From contig NZ_CP133784.1 in NCBI RefSeq assembly GCF_034353875.1, forward strand, positions 3,996,501 through 4,060,500: 64,000 nt of DNA. The letters run 5' to 3'. Position 1 is the first letter of the stretch. Each line of letters begins with the position of its first letter. The position numbers were made by a program, and so were the translations under genes. Shown piece by piece: positions 57,605 through 64,000 of this stretch. The notes beneath the pieces were generated by a model. The model made no database searches. It saw only the letters and a list, made by a program, of their open reading frames with translations, and was not told the origin of the DNA. This stretch comes from Pseudomonas sp. MH9.2 (lineage in GTDB: Bacteria > Pseudomonadota > Gammaproteobacteria > Pseudomonadales > Pseudomonadaceae).

Positions 57605-57750
57605 CGCCTGACGGTCCATCTTTATGTGCGCCCGTTGCCCGGACCCGTCGTGGTTCGGGTAATTGATGAGGCCCTGATTCCGTACTAAAAGAACAACAAT
57701 AAAGCGGTCGCCCCGGCCTTGCGCCGTTTCTGCGACCCGAGGAGTGTTGT

Positions 57751-58857
57751 GTGTCGTTGATGCAAGCAGCCCGTCTTCACGAAATAGGCGGTCGATTTAT
57801 TGTCGACCATATCCCTGTCCCCACTCCCGGCCCTCACGATGTGCTGATCAAGGTCGCGGCCAGTGGGATCATTCCTAACCTGAAAAACGTCACCACCCAT
57901 TTCCCTGAGTGGTATCCCTTTTTACCGCTGCCCGAGCTGCCGGCCATTTTTGGCCTGGACTCGGCCGGTACGGTGGCGGCGGTCGGCTCCGCAGTTACTG
58001 TGTTCAAACCCGGGGATCGGGTCTACGTCAATCCGGGCATCGGTTGTGGCGAGTGTCGCTGGTGCCGTGAAGGTGAAGCGCCGCGTTGCCAGGCCTACAC
58101 CTTCATGGGTTACTTCGGCTTTGGGCCAGGCTCGCAGCAGGTATTCAAGCGTTATCCCTACGCCGGTTATGGCCAATACATGACGGCCCATGGCAACAAT
58201 CTGGTGCGTCTGCCCGAGTGCCTGAGCTTTGCCCACGCTACCCGCTTTGGCTATCTGGGTACTGCTTATTCGGCAATCCGCAAGGCGGCCCTGCGCCCTT
58301 CGCAGAGCGTTCTTATTCTTGGGGCAAGCGGAACCCTCGGTGTTGGTGCGACCCTTCTTTCCTTGGCATTCGGTGCTGCGCGAGTCGTGGTAGTCGCCCG
58401 CGATGCCGACGCCCTGAAACGGCTCAAGGCCCTTGATCCTAGGCGTGTCGTACCGGTGCTGATAGGGGGCGGCGTGATTCATGAACAAGTGCTGGCGCAG
58501 GTGCCGGGCGGTGTTGATGTGATGCTCGATACCTTGGGTGCCAAGGCTCCCGCGCACTTGTCGGTGGATGCCATGCAGGCAGTCGGCCGTGGCGGTCGGA
58601 TCGTACAGATTGGTGGCGTGGCCGGTCCTATCCCGATTGATCCGCACCCCTTTATGTGTGCGCAACTGCAATACATTGGCTCGCTGTGGTTCACCACCGC
58701 AGAGGCAGAGGAAATGGCCAGCATGGTCGAGTCCGGTATCCTCGATCTGTCGCTGCTCGAGTCGCACGCTTATCCGCTGGAGCGCCTCAACGATGCGCTG
58801 GATGATATCCAGACTCAGGGCAATGGCTTCAGCAATTTCCACATCGCTTACCAATAA
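57751..58857 (+). CDS. MDR-type oxidoreductase (alcohol dehydrogenase fold) lacking catalytic zinc ligands
   Basis: 368 residues, GroES-like N-terminus and Rossmann domain (ILGASGTLGVGATLLSLAFGA). Structural zinc cysteines are intact (GCGECRWCREGEAPRC), but the catalytic zinc ligands are not: the usual SG-V-C-H region reads ASGIIPNLKN and the usual GHE reads GLDSAG. It is thus more like a zinc-independent reductase than an alcohol dehydrogenase. GTG 57751 is chosen (GGAG seven bases upstream). Location between DUF1329 and the Rieske genes suggests a pathway oxidoreductase; reduction of a coumarin-type double bond is one hypothesis. Confidence 0.8.
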   Translation: MSLMQAARLHEIGGRFIVDHIPVPTPGPHDVLIKVAASGIIPNLKNVTTHFPEWYPFLPLPELPAIFGLDSAGTVAAVGSAVTVFKPGDRVYVNPGIGCGECRWCREGEAPRCQAYTFMGYFGFGPGSQQVFKRYPYAGYGQYMTAHGNNLVRLPECLSFAHATRFGYLGTAYSAIRKAALRPSQSVLILGASGTLGVGATLLSLAFGAARVVVVARDADALKRLKALDPRRVVPVLIGGGVIHEQVLAQVPGGVDVMLDTLGAKAPAHLSVDAMQAVGRGGRIVQIGGVAGPIPIDPHPFMCAQLQYIGSLWFTTAEAEEMASMVESGILDLSLLESHAYPLERLNDALDDIQTQGNGFSNFHIAYQ

Positions 58858-58913
58858 TCGAGTGCTGGCGGCGGCACAGCGGTGCACGTCGCCCAGCCAC
58901 AGTGGAGAAACCC

Positions 58914-59453
58914 ATGAAGCGTGCACAACGTGTAGTGACCGGGCATGACGCCCAGGGTCGTTCCTGCGTGGTCAGTTCCGGTCCGGTTGCGGGCGATGAA
59001 TCCTTCACCCATATCCCGGGCTTTAGTGCAGCCCTGTTCTGGAAGACCGATGCACAACCGCAAGTCGGTGGCGAGGCGCAAGATCCTTTAAGCCATGTGA
59101 CCTCGGTGTTGCCTGCTGTGGCGGGAACCAGTGTCATGCTGGTGAGCTTCCCGCCGGAGTCGACCGAGGTGCCGGTGGATGCCGATCCACTGGCCGCGGA
59201 TGAGATGAATGCACGCGTTCCGGGTCTGGCGCAGACCTTCGAAGCTGATGCGCCGGGCTTTCACCGCACCGATACCATTGATTACGGCGTCATTGTCGAC
59301 GGCGAGCTGACGTTGCTACTTGATGACGGGGAAAGCGCCTTGCTCAAAGCCGGTGACGTGGTTGTGCAGATGGGTACGCGACACGCTTGGCGTAACACCG
59401 GTAACAGTCCGGCACGGGTGATGTTCGTCATGGTCGGTGCCACGCGTCGTTGA
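58914..59453 (+). CDS. Cupin-domain protein
   Basis: 179 residues. C-terminal cupin (about 115-175): GFHRTDTIDYGVIVDGELTLLLDDG and GDVVVQMGTRHAWRNTGNSPARVMFVM. Only some of the usual metal ligands are seen (His in GFHRTD, His in RHAWRN), so it may be a binding or regulatory rather than a dioxygenase cupin. It follows the oxidoreductase gene by 56 bases and ends before a 447-base control region. Exact role unknown. Confidence 0.8.
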   Translation: MKRAQRVVTGHDAQGRSCVVSSGPVAGDESFTHIPGFSAALFWKTDAQPQVGGEAQDPLSHVTSVLPAVAGTSVMLVSFPPESTEVPVDADPLAADEMNARVPGLAQTFEADAPGFHRTDTIDYGVIVDGELTLLLDDGESALLKAGDVVVQMGTRHAWRNTGNSPARVMFVMVGATRR

Positions 59454-59900
59454 TGTTATCTCCGGTCATTTTCAAGGGAGGGCCGTGAGGGGTGGTCAAT
59501 TGTCCAGGCGGCCAATAAGTGATTGATTCGATGGGATTATTTGCAGGGGATCCGAGGATGGCGTGACGTTCTAAAGTGGGTGTCTCATCGGTCGTTTTAA
59601 ATACTTATATTTGAGCGTTCAGGCACGTTAAATGCTTGGTTCAGGGGGTAGTTATCCATACCTGAACCAGGTGATACCAAACGGTGAGGCGCGCTGGGTT
59701 TTTGCGAGGTGATTACCTCGTTCCTTGCGGTGATTACACCTCGCCGCGCACTGAAACTGTGCGTATTTGCCCTGGGAATGGTGGCAAGTGGCTCAGCCAG
59801 CGACTGCGATAACAAGAATGATCTGCGGCACGTACTGTGGATCTTATAAATCGTGTGATATCGCGATCTGGATGCCTGGCCAGGTCGTAGAGGGTTGTAC
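59454..59900. other. Control region before the AraC regulator
   Basis: 447 bases without a gene, containing two direct repeats of GGTGATTAC (listed separately) and a related GGTGATACC at 59670-59678. A 96-codon frame from 59767 is antisense-like in composition and rejected. Confidence 0.5.
59704..59737 (+). promoter_or_regulatory. Direct repeats, candidate AraC-type binding sites
   Basis: GGTGATTAC at 59708-59716 and again at 59729-59737, start to start 21 bases (two helical turns), the spacing typical of AraC/XylS half-sites. The first repeat is also part of CGAGGT-GATT-ACCTCG. Upstream of the AraC-family gene. Confidence 0.55.
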
Positions 59901-60899
59901 ATGGAACAGCTTAGTTTCCGTCCGGTCACTGCTCCTGAGGCTGTACTTGCGCGTTACGAAATTTGTCGAACCCGTGATCTTGAGGAGGCCCGCCAATGCG
60001 GCGAAAAAATATTCTGCGAAAACCACCTCTGTAATCTGGATGCAAAAAGCTCGCTAAACACCAGCATTTTTTACCGTCGGGCGGGTGGTATCGGTATTGG
60101 CCGAATGAGTTACGGTGGTGCGTTGACCATCAAACCGGGGGTACTCGATACCTTTGCCTTGATCCAGATGCCGATTCGCGGTGAGGAGCAGATTCAGTTA
60201 GGCGAACAGAAAGTGCTGTGCAACCCAAGCATGGGCACGGTGATCAACGCCCACACGAAATCACTGATCAACCACCGTCCCAATACCGAAAAACTGATCA
60301 TCCGTATTGAACGCAGCCTGATTGAGCAGCATTGCCAGCAGTTGCTGGGCCGCACCCTGACCAAAAACATTGAATTCGAGTCTGCCATCCCGATCGCTAG
60401 TGAATCCGGCGCACGCTGGTTGCGTATGGTCAGTTGGGTGTATGACTGCCTTTCGCAGGATGACGATCTGTCGCCTTTGATGTCTGCCCAATTGGAAAGT
60501 GGCCTGGTTCACATGCTGCTGACCAATCAACCACACAACTATTCGGCGGAGATTTTGGCCGACGTTCCCTCGCTTGCGCCTTCGTTCGTCAAGCGTGTCG
60601 AACGCTACATCGAAGACCACGCGCACGAACCGATTACCATCGTCGACATGGCTGAGCACGCTGGCGTCAGCAGTCGTTCGTTGTTCACGGGCTTTCGGCG
60701 TTACCGCGATACATCACCCATGCTGTACCTCAAGGAAATGCGTCTGCGTCGCGTCAATGAAGAGCTGCTGCGGCTGAGTTCGGGCAGCGAAACAGTAACA
60801 GCGGTCGCCTTCCGCTGGGGGTTCAATCACCTAGGGCACTTCACCACTGATTACAAACGTCGCTTCGGCGAAAGCCCTTCTGCAACCCTGGCGCGCTGA
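59901..60899 (+). CDS. AraC/XylS-family regulator (OxoS-like by context)
   Basis: 332 residues. N-terminal AraC-binding-like domain (GIGIGRMSYGGALTIKPG and QMPIRGEEQIQ) and two C-terminal helix-turn-helix motifs (TIVDMAEHAGVSSRSLFTGFRRYRDTSPMLYLKEMRLRRVNEEL and TVTAVAFRWGFNHLGHFTTDYKRRFGESPS). ATG 59901 has GAGGG six bases before it. It is directly upstream of the Rieske oxygenase gene. Quinoline genes of P. putida 86 are activated by an AraC/XylS protein, OxoS, so this is the likely pathway activator. Confidence 0.88.
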   Translation: MEQLSFRPVTAPEAVLARYEICRTRDLEEARQCGEKIFCENHLCNLDAKSSLNTSIFYRRAGGIGIGRMSYGGALTIKPGVLDTFALIQMPIRGEEQIQLGEQKVLCNPSMGTVINAHTKSLINHRPNTEKLIIRIERSLIEQHCQQLLGRTLTKNIEFESAIPIASESGARWLRMVSWVYDCLSQDDDLSPLMSAQLESGLVHMLLTNQPHNYSAEILADVPSLAPSFVKRVERYIEDHAHEPITIVDMAEHAGVSSRSLFTGFRRYRDTSPMLYLKEMRLRRVNEELLRLSSGSETVTAVAFRWGFNHLGHFTTDYKRRFGESPSATLAR

Positions 60900-61005
60900 G
60901 CGCGCCGTCATCCCTACAGGCCCTGCATCTTTTTGCGCTGGAAGGATAAGCGAAACGGTATCGGGATCGTCAGCCCTCCTGGAGGTTCTTAGGATGACTG
61001 CAACA

Positions 61006-61024
61006 GCGCCGCACAGGGCGGCGC
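61006..61024 (+). promoter_or_regulatory. GC-rich hairpin in the Rieske gene leader
   Basis: GCGCCGC-ACAGG-GCGGCGC, 7-bp stem, 25 bases before the start codon and upstream of the AAGGGA ribosome site. Probably leader RNA structure; there is no U-run. Confidence 0.4.
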
Positions 61025-61049
61025 CGATCCTGTTAGCAAGGGAATCAGT

Positions 61050-62384
61050 ATGTCCGAGCAACCTATCATTCGTCGGCGCATCGTCAAAACGGGTATCAGC
61101 GATGCCCGCGTCAACAACTCCAAAACACAAAGCCAGTACCAACCTTACAAAGATGCGGCCTGGGGCTTTATCAATCACTGGTATCCAGCCCTGTTCACCC
61201 ATGAACTGGCCGAGGACCAGGTTGAAGGTATCCAGATTTGCGGCGTGCCAATTGTCCTGCGTCGCGTCAACGGCAAGGTCTATGCGCTCAAGGACCAGTG
61301 CTTGCACCGTGGTGTGCGTCTTTCCGAAAAACCGATGTGCTTCACCAAGAGCACTATTTCCTGCTGGTACCACGGTTTTACCTTCGATCTGGAGAGTGGC
61401 ACCCTGGTGACCATCGTCGCCAACCCGGACGACAAACTGATTGGCACCACCGGTATCACCACTTACCCGGTGCACGAAATCAACGGCATGATTTTCGTAT
61501 TCGTGCGAGAAGACAGCTTCCCCAATGAAGATGTGCCACCGCTGGCAGACGACTTGCCGTTCCGTTTTCCGGAAAATAGCGAAGCCTTCCCGCACCCGCT
61601 GTGGCCTGCCTCGCCGAGCGTACTGGATGAAAATGCCGTGGCCCTGGGCATGCACCGCACCGGCTACGGTAACTGGCGTATTGCGTGTGAAAACGGCTTC
61701 GACAACGCTCACATCCTGGTGCACAAGGACAACACCATCGTTCACGCCATGGATTGGGTGCTCCCGCTGGGCCTGTTGCCGGCCGCCGACGACTGCATTG
61801 CGGTGGTCGAGAATGAAACCGGACCTAAAGGTCTGATGCAATGGATGTTCACCGAGAAGTGGAAGCCGGTGCTGGAGAACGACCTTCTGGGGTTGAAAGT
61901 GGATGGCCTCAAAGGACGTTTCTACCGGACCTCCGTGGTCCTGCCGGGCGTGCTTATGGTGGAAAACTGGCCAAGCGAGCACATGACGCAGTACGAGTGG
62001 TATGTGCCGATTACCGACGACACCCACGAGTATTGGGAAATCCTTGTGCGAGTGTGCAACACCGATGAAGAGCGTGAGAAAAACCAGTATCGCTACGACC
62101 GCGTGTACAAGCCACTTTGCCTGCACGGTTTCAACGATTGTGATCTGTACGCCCGCGAAGCCATGCAGAACTTCTACACCGATGGTACCGGTTGGGACGA
62201 TGAGCAACTGGTGGCGACCGATATCTCCCCGATCACCTGGCGCAAGCTGGCTTCGCGCTGGAATCGCGGTATCGCTAAACCGGGACGTGGTGTTGCCGGT
62301 TCGGTGAAGGATTCCAGCCTGATCTTCAAGGACACCGCCGACGGTCATCGCCCAGGCTACAAAGTCCGTCAGATCGAGGACTGA
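61050..62384 (+). CDS. oxoO: Rieske oxygenase, 2-oxoquinoline 8-monooxygenase-like
   Basis: 444 residues, terminal oxygenase of a ring-hydroxylating system. The Rieske cluster uses Cys84, His86 (CLHRG) and Cys105, His108 (CWYHG); the mononuclear iron site has His221 and His225 (FDNAHILVHKD), and an Asp near 363-365 (FNDCDLYAREAM). Length, single-subunit layout and sequence resemble 2-oxoquinoline 8-monooxygenase OxoO and, less closely, carbazole dioxygenase CarAa; I judge this from memory. It would need a reductase, which is not in the window. If OxoO-like it hydroxylates 2-oxo-1,2-dihydroquinoline at C8. An OxoO link fits the DHPP-cleaving mhp operon nearby. Confidence 0.8.
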   Translation: MSEQPIIRRRIVKTGISDARVNNSKTQSQYQPYKDAAWGFINHWYPALFTHELAEDQVEGIQICGVPIVLRRVNGKVYALKDQCLHRGVRLSEKPMCFTKSTISCWYHGFTFDLESGTLVTIVANPDDKLIGTTGITTYPVHEINGMIFVFVREDSFPNEDVPPLADDLPFRFPENSEAFPHPLWPASPSVLDENAVALGMHRTGYGNWRIACENGFDNAHILVHKDNTIVHAMDWVLPLGLLPAADDCIAVVENETGPKGLMQWMFTEKWKPVLENDLLGLKVDGLKGRFYRTSVVLPGVLMVENWPSEHMTQYEWYVPITDDTHEYWEILVRVCNTDEEREKNQYRYDRVYKPLCLHGFNDCDLYAREAMQNFYTDGTGWDDEQLVATDISPITWRKLASRWNRGIAKPGRGVAGSVKDSSLIFKDTADGHRPGYKVRQIED

Positions 62385-62391
62385 GGTGACC

Positions 62392-62428
62392 GAGCCAGCG
62401 TTTTTCACGAAGCGCTGGCTCACTTTTT
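62392..62428 (+). terminator. Terminator/attenuator after the Rieske gene
   Basis: GAGCCAGCG, 12-base loop, CGCTGGCTC, then ACTTTTT. Nine-bp stem with a short U-run, placed between the oxygenase and the hydrolase genes on the same strand, so it probably reduces rather than ends downstream expression. Confidence 0.75.
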
Positions 62429-62441
62429 GGTGGAGCCCCCT

Positions 62442-63305
62442 ATGCCCAAGTTAACCCCTCCAGTCAGTCAGTTTGTGTCGGTCGATGGCGTTCGTCTGCA
62501 TTATCAGGTCGTTGGCCAAGACACCCCTCGATTGCCGGTCATATTTACCCATGGTGGTGGTCCGGGCAGCACAGCCTGGAGCAATTTCCGTCTGAGTGCT
62601 GAGACGTTCGCGACTCGGCACCGTTGCTACTTCCTCGATTTTGCCCAGTTCGGCCGCTCGGATATGGTTCCGGTTCACGGGCCTCTGTTAGGTTGGCATG
62701 CACGCAAATTGTTGGGTTTCATGGACGCTCTTGGCCTGGAACGTGTGCATCTGATCAACCAGTCTCTTGGCGGCGCGGTGGCTTTGCGCCTGGCCGCAGA
62801 CTCTCCGCAGCGCGTTGGCCGGTTGATCAGTATCGGCGCGCAGCCCGTCGATCGCGGTGTACTGCAGCCGCTGCCGCTGTTCAGTAAGCACGCCGCGACT
62901 TTGATGAGTGACTACTACCTCGCTGATGATGGTCCGAGCATCAGTAAGATGCGTGTGCTGCTGGGACGTTATGAGCTACACAACGATGAGCTGCTGGACG
63001 ACGAAAACCTGCACCTGCGTTTCGAGGCCAGTGATAACGCCGGCTTTATCCAGCTGCTGCAAACCCCTGGTGCATTTGGCGAGTGGGAAAGCCTGCTGCC
63101 AGTGCTTGATCAGGTTCAGGCACCCACCTTGCTGTGCTGGGGCCTTCATGACTGGTTTGGCAGCGTCGATGTGCCGATGATGATGCTCAATCGCCTGCCC
63201 GACGCCCGCCTGCACGTATTCGGCAACGCTGCCCACCACCTGCAGAGCGAGTGCCCGGATGAGTTCAACCGCCTGGCCTTGAGCTTTATCGGAGCACACG
63301 AATGA
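62442..63305 (+). CDS. Alpha/beta hydrolase
   Basis: 287 residues. Oxyanion motif HGGGPGSTAWSNF, nucleophile elbow LINQSLGGA (Asn in place of the first Gly of G-x-S-x-G), acid Asp in CWGLHDWFGSVD and His in GNAAHHLQSE. It belongs with meta-cleavage-product and lactone hydrolases. ATG 62442 is seven bases after GGAG. It overlaps the amidase start by ATGA. In a quinoline/coumarin pathway it could open a lactone or lactam-derived ring; substrate not proven. Confidence 0.85.
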   Translation: MPKLTPPVSQFVSVDGVRLHYQVVGQDTPRLPVIFTHGGGPGSTAWSNFRLSAETFATRHRCYFLDFAQFGRSDMVPVHGPLLGWHARKLLGFMDALGLERVHLINQSLGGAVALRLAADSPQRVGRLISIGAQPVDRGVLQPLPLFSKHAATLMSDYYLADDGPSISKMRVLLGRYELHNDELLDDENLHLRFEASDNAGFIQLLQTPGAFGEWESLLPVLDQVQAPTLLCWGLHDWFGSVDVPMMMLNRLPDARLHVFGNAAHHLQSECPDEFNRLALSFIGAHE

Positions 63306-64000
63306 ACCTGCCAAGCGATCTGCATTACCTCGAGATGCACGAGCTGTCGCTGCTGATCCGCAGCCGCAAGCTGTCTCCGGTGGAGGTTACCGAGGCGCAG
63401 TTGGCCCGCATCGCCGAACTGGACCCGGGTCTGCACAGCTACGCCCGGGTGACCCCGGAGCTGGCCTTGCAGCAAGCGCGAGAAGCCGAGCAAGAGTTGG
63501 CTAATGGCACCTGCCGCAGCCCGCTGCATGGCATTCCGGTGGCGTACAAGGATCTGTTTGACACGGCCGGTGTGGTTACCGCAGTAGGCATGCCCTTGCA
63601 CGCTTCGCGTATCCCTGATCAGGATGCCACCGTTGTCTCCCGTTTACGTGAAGCCGGCGCAGTAATGCTGGGCAAGCTGCAAATGACCGAGGGTGCTTTC
63701 GCTATCCACCACCCGAACATCACCGCGCCGAACAACCCCTGGCACCCGGGGCATTGGACCGGTGCTTCGTCCAGCGGCTGCGGCGTGGCCACCGCTGCGG
63801 GACTGTGTTACGCCTCAATCGGTAGCGATACCGGCGGCTCGATTCGCTTCCCCTGTGCCGCCAACGGCCTGACCGGGTTGAAGCCGACCTGGGGGCGAGT
63901 CAGCCGTCATGGCGCCTTTGAACTGGCCGCAAGCCTCGACCACGTAGGGCCAATTACCCGTAGTGCGCGTGATGCGCTGTTCCTGCTTTCTACTATCGCC
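63302..64000 (+). CDS. Amidase-signature enzyme, partial
   Basis: 233 codons to the window end. Amidase-signature triad is visible: Lys in PVAYKDLFDTAG, cis-Ser in TGASSSGCGVA and nucleophile Ser in GSDTGGSIRFP. The 4-base ATGA overlap with the hydrolase gene indicates translational coupling. Such enzymes cleave amides, and in this context could act on a lactam- or amide-containing pathway intermediate; that is inference. The C-terminal half lies beyond 64000. Confidence 0.88.
   Translation, partial: MNLPSDLHYLEMHELSLLIRSRKLSPVEVTEAQLARIAELDPGLHSYARVTPELALQQAREAEQELANGTCRSPLHGIPVAYKDLFDTAGVVTAVGMPLHASRIPDQDATVVSRLREAGAVMLGKLQMTEGAFAIHHPNITAPNNPWHPGHWTGASSSGCGVATAAGLCYASIGSDTGGSIRFPCAANGLTGLKPTWGRVSRHGAFELAASLDHVGPITRSARDALFLLSTIA

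Noticed and set aside
60831..62423. 530-codon frame antisense to the Rieske oxygenase
   Set aside because: Covers a gene with all Rieske and iron motifs; no ribosome site or family match.
1..64000. CRISPR arrays, prophage or complete insertion sequences
   Set aside because: No regular direct repeats with spacers, integrase, transposase or phage structural genes were seen.

Overview
The window comes from the chromosome of a Pseudomonas, most likely of the fluorescens group. Evidence is the roxS-roxR pair beside a SIMPL-domain gene and dipeptide-binding (dppA-type) genes with an OprD-family porin, an arrangement I know from the dpp/rox region of Pseudomonas, together with a catRBCA cluster, a galactarate operon with its own OprD porin, GC-rich codon use and REP-like palindromes. 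It has no rRNA, tRNA or CRISPR that I can see.

Layout. 1-5068 (minus): dipeptide uptake, with a partial OprD-family porin, a dppA copy broken by one in-frame amber codon, and an intact dppA copy. 5069-13127 (minus): an interbacterial-antagonism island with a VasX-like type VI effector (BTH_I2691 type), a coupled 42-codon ORF in front of it, two tandem near-identical membrane proteins (probable immunity), scraps of effector tail and of dppA, and a frameshifted Het-C-like gene. 13339-16130: SIMPL protein and RoxS/RoxR redox two-component system. 16229-17965: SbmA/BacA-like ABC exporter. 18064-25883: galactarate/glucarate catabolism (GntR regulator, kdgD, ketoglutarate semialdehyde dehydrogenase, MFS transporter, garD, OprD porin). 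25958-29418: catechol ortho-cleavage (catR, catB, catC, catA). 29885-36259: hybrid PAS kinase, HD-GYP response regulator and chemoreceptor. 36346-40736: small exported proteins, a cysteine-rich regulator divergent from an MFS exporter across a perfect operator, and an AbiE toxin-antitoxin pair. 40925-64000: two chemoreceptors around an mhp-type meta-cleavage operon (mhpB, C, D, F, E), a YCF48/RND/DUF1302/DUF1329 membrane module, then a dehydrogenase, cupin, AraC regulator, Rieske oxygenase resembling 2-oxoquinoline 8-monooxygenase (OxoO), alpha/beta hydrolase and amidase, cut by the window end.

How the last 20 kb may work together: the known 8-hydroxycoumarin route of quinoline breakdown runs from 2-oxoquinoline through 8-hydroxy-2-oxoquinoline and 8-hydroxycoumarin to 2,3-dihydroxyphenylpropionate, which is the substrate of MhpB. 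The window holds an OxoO-like oxygenase, hydrolases/amidase, an oxidoreductase, an AraC-type regulator and the full mhp lower pathway but no mhpA hydroxylase. I infer that this is an N-heterocycle (quinoline-like) or coumarin-type catabolic cluster with its own envelope transport module and chemoreceptors. The second main point of interest is the effector island, where tandem duplication has left chimeric gene ends and dppA remnants on the flank.
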